DNA from: Bactrocera neohumeralis
Taxonomy: Eukaryota; Arthropoda; Insecta; Diptera; Tephritidae
Direction: 5' to 3'
DNA length: 64,000 bases
Assembly (NCBI RefSeq): GCF_024586455.1
Contig: NC_065922.1
Location: 1,860,001-1,924,000 of the forward strand
Positions 1 to 12,836 of the stretch are shown here, piece by piece; within the stretch, counting starts at the first letter, position 1, and each line of letters begins with the position of its first letter. A program made the position numbers and the translations under genes. Below the pieces are notes generated by a model that saw only the letters and a list, made by a program, of their open reading frames with translations, ran no database searches and was not told where the DNA came from.

Positions 1-480
1 CATAAAATTTAAATAACTTTGCCAAAAAACTTTCATCAGTTATTCATATCAAACCTTACGTACAGGCGATTTACAGTTAAGGAGGTTTTCAGAGCAAGGT
101 TTTGTGACCAATACTGTATGACTAGTTTATCGCAGATTTTCCAGTGAGTGCAAAAGTACTAACCTCAAGATTCGCAGACGACACCGCTATTTTATGTCGA
201 AGCAAATGTCCAGTAAAAAAACAACAAACACGCTGGAAAATCATCTAAAACTCGTTGGAGGTTGGCTGCCAAACTGGCGCATAAAAGTGAATTAGCAAAA
301 TTGTAAGTCCGTCACATTCACTCTAAAGACGGAAACATGCCCAACACTGAAATTAAATAACGTAGTGATCAGTCAAGCAAACGAATTTAAATGCTTGACA
401 TTCACATAACTAAGCGTTTGACTTGGAAGAGCCACATTTCTGCAAAAGCCGACAATCAAAATCTCGAAATTTAAAAATCC
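1..480 (+). pseudogene. Jockey-type non-LTR retrotransposon, reverse transcriptase fragment
   Basis: Decayed reverse transcriptase of a jockey-clade LINE, cut at its 5' side by the window edge. Conceptual translation across frames gives the RT catalytic box as FADDTAILCRSKCPVK (about 165-215), then in another frame LENHLKLVGGWLPNWRIKVN (about 231-290, ending at a stop), then SVTFTLKTETCPTLKLNN (about 307-360) and VVISQANEFK. This order (palm motif, WLxxWRIKVN, VTFTLK, LNN) is that of jockey-type RTs. Frame changes and in-frame stops show it is dead. The match fades after about 450, where a different repeat begins. Class is confident from recalled family motifs; the exact family is not known. 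Confidence 0.82.
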
Positions 481-483
481 TGT

Positions 484-600
484 TTTAAGTTTTACCGAAA
501 TGCAAAATGCCGATCCATCAAAACACCGACAATACTCAAATTTACAGCTAAATCAAAATACCGACAAATCAAAATGCCGACATGTTAAAAATATTTTATT
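484..600. repeat. Interspersed CAAAATGCCGAC-like short repeats
   Basis: Directly after the LINE fragment, the motif CAAAATGCCGAC and close variants (CAAAACACCGAC, CAAAATACCGAC) recur about four times at uneven 12-40 bp spacing, often preceded by AT. The first looser copy is CAAAAGCCGAC near 443. It may be the end of a second repeat or a decayed minisatellite. No coding capacity is seen. Confidence 0.45.
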
Positions 601-639
601 GTGTCCGTATTTTTACTTTGTGAAAAGCAAAAGGGGTCG

Positions 640-3060
640 AGCCCCCTTTTCTGGTGTGGCACAGAAAGAGAATTCCACTGAATAAGGGTTATGTTCCTGA
701 GTGTGTTCGTGGTCGAGTGTACGACACCGCCTATCATAAAATATATATATTTTTTTGTTTTTAATTACTCAACTAAATTCCAAAAATTTAACACTCGGTT
801 AGTGGTGTTTTCTACTTTGGGATCTAGGAACCTTATTAACCTTTTGTATATTATTTTGATTTGATTGAGAGATCTTGGAATACCAATAGCGAACAAAGAA
901 GTGGCAAAACCCTGTCGAAACTGCAAAATCATCTTAATCCCCTAGCGAAAGTCTTATCCTGCCCAGCTAGCCAAACAGGTCTTCAGAGAAAGGACCTGCC
1001 AGTGTTTTGATGAGCAACGTCCTATCTGTCGTCCATTACTATTGATGGACTAAAGCAGTAATTTAGTAGTTGTTAAGCTTTTGAAACTTATTGTTAGACT
1101 TAAGTTATGTAAGCAGGTTCAAGAAATAATTATTTGCTAAATAAAAATAAAAAACTTGAAAGATTGGGGTAAACATTTTTTTCTTGCAGAGCAGTGTAAT
1201 CGTTGTAGAGATTAGTTCCTATAGAGGTCTTAAATCCTTATATTCTTTTGGCGAACTCAGAAAGATCTGTGATAATTAAAAAGTAGTTATCAGCAACAAT
1301 GTATTTATTTCTTTTGTTCTCAAATATTAAGAAGAGGGCATAACTACTTGTTCTTCGTTCTTCCATTCATAAAAGTCAAAACAAAAATTTCGAATGCTTT
1401 CCGCCAAATTTGTAGCATAAGTCATTCAAGCAATCACTCATTCATAAAATAACGCATTAATTCGCAATTCTTATTTCATATTTCATATCTAAACACACTA
1501 CTGAATGATATTCAGTCTTTAGTCTTCAAGACAGCTAGGCAACAAGTGCTAATCGTTGAATATTCAACGCACACTTCATAAATTGTCCGCGGATCTGAGG
1601 AATTTCAAGCGATTCGGCGGCGTCCAATGTGAATTTGAAACAATCCGTGCCATTGATTTATGCGCGTATGTGTGTGAGTTAATGTATGCGTAAGCAAAGT
1701 GGAACGAGTTTGCGTATCATTTGGCGGGGCGGCGTCGGAACAATTCTTCTACGCGAGCAAAGGCCTGTTATACGTATGTATATTTACCCGCACGGAACAA
1801 AAACCATGCCACCAGGGCCACTAAGAAAAGCCAAGCGAATTTTCTTAGCAATTGGTTGAAGGCGTTCCGCATAGCTTGGCATAGAACGAGACCAGTGTTG
1901 CACCTTATAAATAACATCAGCCACTTGTCAGAATTGCCAATGAACCAGCTCCCCACACCGCAGTGATCGTTCTCGATGCTTTTGCAACTGGGAGTGGCGA
2001 AATGGGGAGATTTTGATTTTCAAAATATATTCCGTTTTCATTTTCGCTAAGGAATTTCGCTAAATTTATAGAGCATTCGCGTGTGTATATGTGTGCACAT
2101 ATCATTTCAATTGCGCTTTGTTGCCGCAATCTGGGCATATTAAGTTGACAAGTTAATACCAAAGAATATATGTATGTATGCATGTATGGGTGTGTATGTA
2201 GATTGCAGAAAAGTGCGCCGCGGTTATAAATACACACCTCATTTTATGATGTTAATGATCTTCGGGCTGAGGTTCGCAAGACTTCACATTAATGTGAGCA
2301 CATATACACTTGCATACATATACATGTATGTATTCATATGGCTATCTTCTTCTGTGTGACGCGGAGAGGCCCGTGGGATTTATTTCAAAAGTTTAATGCC
2401 CACATACTCCTTGAACTTCAGTTGGTCATTGTACCCTCAATAAACTAAAGTGAGATTTTTGTAAGCAATAATAACTGTTTACTATATGGTCCTTAATAAT
2501 AAATTCTATCATTTGAGGTCAAGAATTTATCTTTCTATGGCTAGAGAGCCGCTTGCATGTTAAACGATGTTCACATTGCCGGTCGTCTACTGCAAATTTT
2601 TTTATTTAAAAAAGCTTAGTTTGGTCATATTTTATTTTAGTTTTTATTTATTTGTAATATTTTAGTACATGACCCATTTATTAAAAGATAAAATTCATGG
2701 AAATAACCAAATATATACATAAGTATGGTAACCTATATGTTGTTGCGAAAATATTAACAAGGCTTCGGGTTAGGTAAAATTAAGCATTCTTTGGAAGAAT
2801 AAATACCAACAAGACCGTAACTTACCAACGTTTGCGGTATAACTTGGTTAGGCTCATATAACCGGAACAGGTACGGATGTGACCTCAATCAAAACTACTT
2901 ATATTGTTCTACAATAACAACAATAAATCTCCTATGCACAATGCGATTCCCCACTATTTTCTATATTCAATGCAATTTAAACATTGGAGCCCACTGTGGC
3001 AAAAATCTAGACAGCAAATGATCATTGGGTAAAGCGAGGGTGCAAAAAGACTTGTCCGTC
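640..3060. other. Intergenic DNA, no gene recognised
   Basis: AT-rich sequence with only short open frames (up to about 106 codons) that show no domain. It contains ATG/TATG simple repeats near 2168-2190 and 2310-2335. It lies upstream of the actin gene and may contain its muscle enhancers, but no binding site could be assigned with confidence. Confidence 0.5.
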
Positions 3061-3067
3061 ATCACTT

Positions 3068-3074
3068 TATAAAA
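3068..3074 (+). promoter_or_regulatory. Possible TATA box of the actin gene
   Basis: TATAAAA lies about 750 bp upstream of the actin start codon. This suits a muscle actin with a non-coding leader exon and a leader intron of several hundred bases, the arrangement known for Drosophila Act88F and Act79B. No good initiator was found about 30 bp downstream, and a second TATAAA occurs at 3209-3214, so the choice is uncertain. Confidence 0.35.
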
Positions 3075-3694
3075 TGCTTGTCGCACAATGTGGTGTGGCG
3101 CAACAAGTGATTACTATGCATGCCACACCATCTATGGCGATCGTTACACTTCCAAGAGCGTTCTCTCAATGTAGTACCCTTACAACACGTCCCTACCCCA
3201 TTTATATTTATAAACAAGCGAAAACAAAGAAAGACGGCAAGAAAAAATTATTCTTGATCCTGCGCGCCTACTAGCGGCGCCCATTCTCTGGGACTTTAGT
3301 TGCAAACCACACACATGTATGAATAGTATACCAACAACAATTGACAAAAGAAAAATTTCATTACTTCTTGGCAGCAGAATTGTGCCTCATTTCGAAGGCA
3401 AGCATTGCATCCGAATAGAAATTCATCTCATTTTGACGCCCTTTCTACGACTACATGATAAGCAAATCAACTGCAGATGAGAAAGTATTGATATGCGACC
3501 GATATTGTGGAGAGCACCCAAGCACCAAAATGAGATTTCATTGTTGTGAGCACTGTGCCAATTTAAAAGGCGCTGCGTCCAACATAACCGAATCACTTTG
3601 GTTGCTGTCACGTCGGAAATCACACGTTACTGCAGATCTTCACGTCCATTGTAAATTTGGATTTTGTACTTAATCTGTTGCTGTCGTAGTTTGT

Positions 3695-3797
3695 GTAAGT
3701 TTCCTCAGAATTACATCCGCGACAATTCGGTTTCGGGCACATTACAAAAGTGATATCAGATTTCTCCCCTAATTCGTGTGTTTTACTGTCTTTCCAG
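3695..3797 (+). other. Probable 5' leader intron end of the actin gene
   Basis: A pyrimidine-rich acceptor ending TTTCCAG at 3797 lies 22 bp before the actin ATG, so the coding exon probably begins with a spliced leader. The nearest strong donor is GTAAGT at 3695-3700, which would give a 103-bp intron. A donor further upstream, near the TATA box at 3068, is also possible. The acceptor is better supported than the donor. Confidence 0.45.
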
Positions 3798-3819
3798 TGA
3801 GAAATCATAAAACTTCAAG

Positions 3820-5025
3820 ATGTGTGACGATGAAGCATCTGCTCTGGTTGTCGATAATGGCTCCGGAATGTGTAAGGCTGGCTTCGCCGGTGATGATGCC
3901 CCTCGTGCGGTATTCCCATCGATTGTGGGTCGTCCACGCCATCAGGGTGTGATGGTGGGTATGGGTCAGAAAGACTCGTATGTCGGTGATGAGGCGCAGA
4001 GCAAACGTGGTATCCTCACCCTGAAATACCCCATCGAGCACGGCATCATCACGAACTGGGACGACATGGAGAAAGTGTGGCATCACACATTTTACAATGA
4101 GTTGCGTGTGGCGCCTGAGGAGCACCCAGTTCTGCTGACCGAAGCACCACTTAATCCCAAAGCAAATCGCGAGAAGATGACCCAAATTATGTTCGAAACA
4201 TTCAACTCACCCGCAATGTACGTCGCCATTCAGGCCGTTTTGTCACTTTATGCCTCTGGCCGTACCACAGGCATTGTACTGGACTCTGGCGACGGTGTCT
4301 CCCACACAGTCCCCATCTATGAAGGTTATGCCTTGCCTCATGCTATCTTGCGTCTGGACTTGGCCGGCCGCGATTTGACCGACTACCTCATGAAAATTCT
4401 AACTGAACGTGGCTACTCATTCACCACCACTGCTGAGCGTGAAATCGTGCGGGACATCAAGGAGAAGTTATGTTATGTCGCATTGGACTTTGAGCAGGAA
4501 ATGGCAACAGCCGCTGCATCTACCTCATTGGAGAAGTCTTATGAGTTGCCTGATGGTCAGGTGATTACTATTGGTAATGAACGTTTCCGAACACCCGAAG
4601 CGCTCTTCCAGCCGTCGTTCTTAGGAATGGAATCGTGCGGTATCCACGAAACTGTCTACCAATCCATCATGAAGTGCGATGTAGACATCCGAAAGGATTT
4701 GTACGCCAACAACGTATTGTCCGGTGGCACCACTATGTACCCAGGTTAGTTTAACACATCTGTACTTGTTTGCGTTTCTTCTGTAGAAAAGAATTAAATA
4801 TATTTGTACGTGCTCACAGGTATCGCTGACCGCATGCAAAAGGAAATTACTGCCTTGGCTCCTTCGACCATTAAGATTAAGATCATTGCTCCACCTGAGC
4901 GCAAATATTCCGTTTGGATTGGTGGCTCTATTTTGGCCTCTCTGTCCACCTTCCAGCAGATGTGGATCTCAAAGCAGGAGTACGACGAATCCGGTCCCGG
5001 TATCGTGCATCGCAAGTGCTTCTAA
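3820..5025 (+). CDS. Act79B: Muscle-type actin (Act79B-like), join 3820-4744 and 4820-5025
   Basis: Complete actin in two exons: 925 + 206 nt make 376 codons plus TAA, exactly the usual length of insect actins that begin Met-Cys-Asp. Actin polymerises into thin filaments and hydrolyses ATP. Visible landmarks are the first phosphate loop DNGSG (residues 12-16), the methylated histidine in YPIEHGI (His74), Gln138 in YVAIQ, the second phosphate loop DSGDG (155-159), and the C-terminus ending HRKCF. Codon 309 (Gly) is split in phase 1 by a short GT-AG intron. This matches the intron of Drosophila Act79B and Act88F (codon 307 in mature numbering) and is absent from most other fly actins. The N-terminus [11 protein letters not shown] and the EGYALPHA segment are closer, from memory, to Act79B (tubular leg and thoracic muscle) than to the flight-muscle gene Act88F. 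The first exon runs on to a TAG just inside the intron, so unspliced RNA would make a 309-residue protein. The ATG is preceded by AACTTCAAG. No damage is seen and the gene looks functional. Confidence 0.95.
4745..4819 (+). other. Phase-1 intron of the actin gene
   Basis: A 75-bp intron starts GTTAGT and ends CACAG. Removing it joins TACCCAG to GTATCGCTGAC, which restores Tyr-Pro-Gly-Ile-Ala-Asp, the invariant actin sequence at this point. It carries in-frame stops, so splicing is required. Confidence 0.95.
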
Positions 5026-5335
5026 GCTCTGAATTCATCTGTTGCCAACCAAAACGTGGTGATCCGAACTATCGGCTGATCATCATTGACCTACATCCCA
5101 CCGTGTCCGAAGAGCTGCCGAATTCACCCCAGGGTTGCAGGACCAATGCGAACATCACATATATGATATAGAATATATACAATGAAATATAAAAAGGAAC
5201 ATTAAACTCAACCCATTCGAAATCTATCCTTAAGAATTTCTTTGCTTTTTTCTCATTCGATTTGGTTACTATTTACTTTCTAGATTATTGCAGCATTTGT
5301 TTGTATGAACAGAAATAAACTTTATTCGTTCGCCA
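5026..5335 (+). terminator. Actin 3' UTR with poly(A) signals
   Basis: Non-coding sequence after the TAA stop. ATTAAA occurs at 5201-5206 and AATAAA at 5314-5319. The second is canonical and is followed by a T/G-rich stretch (TTTATTCGTTCG) suited to a downstream element. The cleavage site is estimated at about 5330-5340. Use of the earlier signal would give a shorter 3' UTR. Confidence 0.6.
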
Positions 5336-5339
5336 GCAA

Positions 5340-8300
5340 ACAACATCGAAGTCTCTTTACTTCCGCAGTTTCAGTTCAATTGGGGTTGAGGGGCGAGTAC
5401 GTGTTTCGAGGACCACTCGAACTACTAACAACGACTGCTTACTTAGTAAGCAGATTTCGAATTATTTGAAGTGATCCCACTTTAGTTGAAGGTTTTCATG
5501 TCACTTTTGTTGTTGCGTCAAGTGGTTGTGCCTCAAATGCCACTCCGCATCCACACCCACCTCCTGGACACGGCACATTAAGGCTTCGCCATGCAGTGAC
5601 ATTTTAAAATTTACAATTGCAACTTTTAAGTGTTGCTTCTTATTTTTATCGGGCGAACGGGGTAATAAATGTTGCCAAACTTTGTACTTGATGGCAGCTT
5701 TTATGTGTAGGTCCAAAATGGCTCGACTGCTCCTACAAGTGCGTGTGTACGTGCACAATGAGCTCGTAAAACGGTAATGTGCGTAATGTTGTTGCCATAG
5801 TTGTTGTTGTAGTTCTATCGCTATAATGCTTGACGTTTGTTGTTTGTTGTTTGGATGTTGTTATCCATGTGCGCCATTGATGGCTTCATAAATGCCACGG
5901 ATGTGTTCTTTGCCACATTTATGTTGCTTCGTAAGCTCCTTGATGGATCTCGAGTGCTTTCTGCACAGCGAAGTGGCAGTGTTTCTGCTCTTCTCAAATG
6001 TGGGTCGTCAAGTTCGCAAGTTTAATTGGTTGGACACACTTTACGAGGTTAACAGCGCTGTGGTGGCAGCGCAGGATTGGTCGAGGATACTTTCGAAATT
6101 TCTAAGAATTAATGATGTCATTTACAACATTTACATTGCAGCAGAATGTTGTCATGCGTCGATTTGTTCGGTTACACTTAAATCTGGGTTTATTGGAATC
6201 ATGTTAGGACTAGTGCTAGCTTTAATTTAATCACTTGTCGTTGGCATGGTGGTACGGAGATGAAGCCGCTGGGCCAAGATCGTTGGGCAAAGGTTTCGTA
6301 AAACAGGGCTGAAATGGTTATTAGTAAATGAATGTCCACTCGCAGTCTTGATTATCCGAAAAATAACAAAATCGCAGTCGACACTGCCAACGATATGGTA
6401 AGTCACAAAGTGAACACTCTCATACTTGTTTAAGCTAATCGATATAGATGGGTTCCGGTATGTGCCTGCCGTATTCTAACCCAATGGAGTATAAGCATTT
6501 GTCAGAGCGCAGCTAAATAATTACTCCAAAAATTTGCTCGATTTCGGTCCGAACCAAAACAGAACTTTTAGTTGCGGACAAAGCATACACGACATAAAAT
6601 ATTTCATTGCTGCTTTTCAAACAAGCGTTAGAACAAACTTTGAAGAGAACAATGAAGATATCCAGAACGAGGAATTTAAAAAACACCGGAATAAAAGGCA
6701 TTTTCATAAACATGTTTGATGTTTAAAAAACTTACATCTGCTCTAAAAATATTTTTAAGAAAAGGAAACCGCATTAGCTTCAATAGAAAAGGACATAAGC
6801 ATCGATTTAATTAATAACTTAGACTATAGAACTATAGAGTAATACAAATTAGACCAAGTGCATATGTTGTTAAGTTTCTTGCCTGACGATAACTGGGAGA
6901 TAGCGTAAGGAAAAGTTGAGCTTACAGAACGTCTTCTCTCTTCTTACTTCAATTTCCCTACATTTTTTTTCAACTAATGATTTGCCGACTTGAAATCGAA
7001 TTCGTAACTTAAAATCTATAGTACAACTGTTAAGGTTGGATCATACTCGTCATATAAATAGACGCAGTTGACTCTAGTATCGAATCTGAAATGATACAAA
7101 TTAGCATCGAAAACATATCTTTAGATAACAACATTTCCTAACATTTTGAAAAAAAAGAAATCCTGATAAAGTTCTGGACAAATGTTCTTAGTGTTTTAAG
7201 TTTGAATATCGAGCAGCTGACAGTCCCAAAGGTGTTTCATGAAATATCCGTATTTATCTGTGAAACTCTTCATCAATTTCGAAAAGGAAAGAAATTAAAT
7301 GGGGCTAAGTATGAGTAGAGCAGCCAAAGAAAGAATTAGTATTTTAACGGACTCGGCTTATCTCTGCATCAAATTAGACTAAAAGCACACTTACTACAGC
7401 CAAGATCACTTGCTTTGCCAAGATTAGGCGAGAAGACTTCTCGGTATCTGTGAAATTCTGGCAACGGAGAGTAATTGCTACAAAACTGTTACAATCGCCA
7501 AAACGACTAAAGTGCTGAACGAAAAAAAGAACAACAACGGACACCGAAATATCTACAACAAACAACAGTAAAAGCTGCATCTACTGCATAAGGCATCAGC
7601 GTTAAGAAAGAAGCAAATTTGAAAATGCTTTTTTACGCTAATTGTTTTTTCAGAATTTAATGGTAACTTTTTATTTTTATTGGACCATTAAAACGCATTT
7701 TTACAGCCAGCTACGACTATGGCCGCATCAGAAGCCAGCACACACGCACACACGCTCACTCTACGAGTATGTGCAGTACTGCAAACAACAACAAAAGGTG
7801 TAAGCCGAGCCAGCGAATGCAGCTTGATGGTCCATTAAAGACAAAGATTTGGAAAAGTACAAGACATCGAAGCGAGCGAGCTCATATCGCGGCCGAAGGT
7901 AGGGATCGGGCTTAGACTCTGGAGAAACGTCCAGCACAAAGCTATTGGCGGGTATAGGGCAATAAGGGCACAGCCATATCCCTAAGCAGTAAATAAGCAA
8001 CTAAGGGCAAGAAAAAGATGCAAAGCAACCTGCTAGAAATGGGTGGGATGCAGCCGCCGTTGGCAGGAGCGTAAAGTGTACAACAAAGTTGTAAAATGTT
8101 TCATTTCTTTTCGTTATTTTCAGTATTCCGTTCGTTTTTTCTGCGCCGTTTTAGTATTTTGTAGTTATGGGTTTCTTAATTTTTCGAAAGGAAATAGCTG
8201 CCGCAGGAGCGCGCCCACCCCTGCCGAAGTTGTCAAAAAAACCAGAGTCCCGCTCCACAAAGATCAAATCATTAACGCAGTACACCGTTAGCCGCCGCCG

Positions 8301-11136
8301 CCCCACTGCCGCTGTATGTAGCGTACAGCGGCGCATAAACTTGTGCGTCCGCGTGTAAGTGCAATAAATGCGTGGCGTGTGCACTAAGGCTAGGTGTGGT
8401 AGAGTTCTGCACGAGGACCCAGTAAGCGGCAGCGGGGTGACGCTGTGCCGCTTGGGGCCATAAAAAGGGGAATATACTACATTCTTTACTAGCGGCAAAG
8501 ATGTCGAATATTGAGTTATGTGCGTTGTTTGCGTTGTTTCGCCAATATAACGGTAATAACCGAATCGTTACAAACGCGTAAGCGGCACACACATTTATGT
8601 GCATAGCCAAAAAAAACTTATTTATTTAGTAAGCAACAAAGCTTCTGCAGTACTCCTCAGACAACCGGGTGCGGGTGTGTGGTGCAGCACTTGAAGGCTG
8701 AGTGCTGAGCTTGAACACTATCCATGTTGAGAGTGCCAAACTGTGAGCTTGCAGCTAAGTTTCTCCGGCGTTTTGAAAATTAAAGCGAAAGAGGTGAGGG
8801 GACCGGCGCTTCTGATCCGACCATTAGGTCATGAATTTGCCATTTTACAGCCTCATATTTTTCTTAAGCGCATATCCGCAAGCGTCTTAGGTTGTTTTTG
8901 TTGTTAACCCAGCGCCACCCCTGCAATAACAAAGCTTAAACTTTTTAGTGTTGTCATTAAATTTTTCGTGTAAGTAGCGGTAAGCAGCGGCAGAACGGGT
9001 GGTAGGGGTGAATTGTTTAATAGAGAAATGGCACTGCCACAAGTGAGTGGAAGGGGGCGTAGCCGCTTTGAGGTCCATCAAATGTTGCTTTGTTGCGCGT
9101 TTCCTGTGCCATAAAGCCTCGCATGCGCCTCTCCTGTACAACTACAATACAGCCTCAAAGCATACTTGCTACCGCTGACGCTTTGTTGTTATTTCACGAT
9201 TTAATGACTCCTTTCGACAGTGCTGACACAACTTTATATGCGAGTACCGCTGAAGGACCACCCCATTGCTGTCCGGGCCTGGGTGGCGTCATAAGATGTG
9301 GCATGCGGCGGGTGTCGGGGATGTAGGTCTATAAATTTCGTTGTTTGCTTTTTATATTGCAAAAATTTTTCTGCTGAAATTACGGAAATTAAAAACGAAA
9401 TGACTTGGAGATGTGCCGACCCCGTCTACACAGGCCTCGCCGTTACCTACCCGATTTGTAACCCTGTCCCTGTAGTTACCTTAATTTCGTAGCGGATTTC
9501 GTTGCTTTGTAGTTAATTTTTGCATTTGTTGTTGCTTGCCAGCAGTTTGCAGTTTAGGAGCGAGTTCACTAGAGATGCGCCCATAAAAGTGCCATTACAG
9601 TGCAGTTTCGCCACGCTGTTTGCGCATTTTTAATACCATCGGGCGGTTGAGCCGCAGCCGCTCAGCCGAATGCCCCCACCAGCCGAATCAGCGTAGCGAC
9701 ACGAAATAAACGAAACGAGCAAGCGATTTTATATTTAATCGTAAAGTTTAGAAACTTTGTAATGACAACGACGATGGCGCGCATGGTTGGTGGGGCACCG
9801 CCTTGCCGTAGACTAGATAACTTGCGTCCTCCACATCCACACACATGTGCGCGACTCCCTCACCTCGGCGTTACCATGAAAAGGTCACCATCAGCAGTTT
9901 TTCGACTCCATTTAAGTTGAGTTTCCACTGAGGTTGTGGATACACACACACACCCTCACGGCTGCGTTAACGGCTCTGAAGCACTTCATCAAACGGCAGC
10001 TCATCTTCGTGTTCGCATCTTATTATGCTCCATATAATTCTCCATTCTGCGTTCTTTATTTCTTACTTTATATATTTGGTTGTAATTTTTTATTTATAAT
10101 TTTGATGGCTCTTGGCAGCTAACTGATGGATGCCTACGCCTGCGTTGCATAGAATTGCGATTAGAGAGCTCAATTTGAGTAATAAACATAAAGTTAACAT
10201 GCAACAAACTGCGGCGGTAGCAACTTGCAGCAAAAATTCGATTATCGTCGAAACACTAAAAATTGCTCATACGCATTTAACCATCGGCCTCATCAACGTC
10301 AGGCCCATCAGCAGCAGTACCACCTCAGCTGTAGCTCTATGCCTCACTGAATGCTCGTCGCATTTAAAGCCGTTATAGCACATATTTACCAATTGCCACA
10401 CACGCATCTAACACACACAAACACAAACAGACCAGTGCACGCACGCAAACGATAACTAAGTAGCGCACAATACCTACACATTAACGGTACAGCACACCAG
10501 CGAGCCAGGACGAAGACGCCCACTCGCTCAGATTCTTCAGCCCTCCAATCTGCGCCACCCTCTAGCTCGTAGCTGTTTTACCGTTATTGCCGGGATATCT
10601 AAATTTATGTTCGCATAGTTGTAAAGTGTAAAATGAGATGCGTCGTTAGTTGTTGCTACTACAACAAACATGAGCACACAAACGCACATCCAGCCATTTG
10701 CCTTTAGCCCACAGGGCCTGCGGGCTGGTCTACGCACGCAATGTTGCCGCCATTAATGTTGCAGTTTTGGTTATTTGGAATTTTATTTTTACGTCTTGAC
10801 ATAAATTGCTTAGATGAGTTTTTTAATCGAAAAATGCTCGAAATGGCTGTGTAGATCGTGTACAACATGGCAAATGGCAAAAGTGAAATATACGACCCTC
10901 TCAGATGCGAATTTAAGTAGCATTGGCAGTTTGCAATAGAAACCGAAGACCTCTGGTCATAAATAAGGTTGCAACATGATTGCCGAAGTTTGTATCGAGT
11001 TGCTCCGCGGATATGTGTTACTAGTTATTAACAAACATTTTTTTGAGATGTCCGCTTTTTTTTGGACTTGTAAGAGTAATTACCGTAACCGAACAAACTC
11101 AACGAACCGTATTCAAATCCTTCGGCTTTATTCTTA
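5340..11136. other. Intergenic DNA, no gene recognised
   Basis: About 5.8 kb downstream of actin. Short frames occur on both strands with no domain or conserved motif that could be named. Composition varies: GC-richer patches near 8200-8480 and 9640-9860, and poly-AT stretches near 6500-7700. No repeat of a known class was recognised. It could be regulatory or intronic sequence. Confidence 0.45.
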
Positions 11137-11854
11137 ACAAGTATGCAAAGGCTAAGTTCGAGTGTAACCGAACATTTCATGCTTTTGCAACTTGCAATGA
11201 TCAACGCCTGGGAAATACCTTTAGGAGTAGGAAAAACGTGATTTTATCCATTTAAGACAAGAGGATATACTTTTATTAGAAAGAGATTATTTCTCAATTT
11301 CATCAAGGTTCCTTACTTATTGGCCGATAGATGTTGTATAAAAGAAAACGGAAGTTCGAAAATGTTTATGTTAGGTATATGGGGCTAAAAGAATTGTTGA
11401 ACCGCATTGCAGTTCGATTTCAACATTTTTTAGACGTGAGATGAAATACATTGAAGACACTAAGTATTTGTGCAAAGTTTTATTCTGTTATTTTTAAAAG
11501 TTGGTTACGTGGTAGGTAAGAATGGTTGTCATCCGTGTTCGCTCAATTTCATAGCGTCTATAGGGAATATTATAGAAAACCTTACACATCAAATTTGATT
11601 AAAATCGGTCAAGCAGATCCTGCGACATACATATATGCTTTTCTTCACTTCATGTTTCTGAAATTTAAGGCTTGTCCTGCCTTTATTCCATTAGTAATAA
11701 TTTAACTACTGTCACTTTTGGTAGCTTTCAACATAACCGTTACGTATGGGGAGTTGTTAGTATCTGATTTAACACGTTTTTATGGAGTTTGAAGAGGTGA
11801 TAATTGGCGGTTTCACTTAACTATTTAGCGGAAATATCACTGATTTTCGCGATA

Positions 11855-12515
11855 TTTATACCCTTAACAGGGTATATTAAGTTTGTCACGAAGTTTGCAA
11901 CACCCAGAATTAAGTGTCGGAAATCATATAAAGTATATATATGATATAATGATCAGTTGAGCTGAGTCGATTTAGCCATGTCCGTCTGCCTGTCTGTCCG
12001 TCCGTCCGTGTGTCCGTCTGTCTGTATATATAGAACTAGTCCCTTAGTTTTTAAGATATCGTTTTGAAATTTTGCAAACGTCATTTTCTCTTCAAGAAGC
12101 TGATCATTTGTCGGAATTGCTGATATCGGACTACTACAACATATAGCTGCCATATAAACCAAACGATCGGAATCAAGTTCTTGTATGGAAAGCTTTCACA
12201 TTTGACAATGTATCTTCACAAAAGTTGGTACAGGTTATTTTCTAGGGCAACAATGTAATCTGCGAAGAAATTGTGCAGATCGGCTTACTATAGCATATAG
12301 CTGCCGAACGGTCGGAATCAAGTTCTTGTATGGAAAATTTTCGCATTTGACGTGGTATCTTCAAGAAATTTGACATGGATTACTGCTTAAAATTTTTTTT
12401 TAAATTTTTTTCAGATCGGATTACAATAGCATATAGCTTCCATACAAACTGAACACATAGTTTCTAAAAGAAATGCACCTGTGAAGGGTATATTAGCTTC
12501 GGTGCAGCCCGGTCC
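11855..12515 (+). repeat. Repeat C, starting TACCC...AGGGTATATTAAG, with TCCG/TCTG tract
   Basis: A dispersed non-coding repeat inserted in element A. It begins TACCCTTAACAGGGTATATT, continues through GAGTCGATTTAGCCATGTCC and a degenerate TCCG/TCTG tract (11980-12027), and ends GAAGGGTATATTAGCTTCGG. A subunit containing CATATAGCTGCC and GGAATCAAGTTCTTGTATGG recurs near 12138, 12294 and 12428, so part of it is a decayed internal tandem array. Relatives on the other strand lie at 16040-17553 and 43770-44040. No transposase is seen. Confidence 0.6.
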
Positions 12516-12519
12516 CGTT

Positions 12520-12765
12520 TTTTTATAAATAAATACATTTATGACGAATACAAAGAATTTTTTTTGTTTATTTATTGGGTGTATAACAGTGAAAATTATA
12601 AAAATTGAAAAATTAGGACGATTTAAAAAAAGCTTCCATTGCGCGATAGAGAAAGACGTTAAAAATGTCTTCTTCAAATTGGAACTAGATATCTTCAAAA
12701 CTGCTCATTTGCGAGTGGAAACCGTTTTGAAAAACATCATTCTGAGAAAAACGCGTTAAAGATTA
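12520..12765 (-). repeat. Repeat D, minus-strand copy shared with 28.9 kb
   Basis: Read on the minus strand, 12758-12608 aligns by eye over about 140 bp with 28890-29030 on the plus strand. Shared words include TTTTTCAAAACG, ATATCTAGTTC, ACATTTTTAA and CTATCGCGC. Open frames of 72 and 95 codons cross it in opposite directions without any domain. It sits between repeat C and the body of element A, so it is probably another insertion. Confidence 0.55.
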
Positions 12766-12836
12766 ATTATGAGACGATCCCCTTTGCTACTGCGATCTAT
12801 ACTAAATTACAGTTATGAATCTTAATTAAGTGTTTA

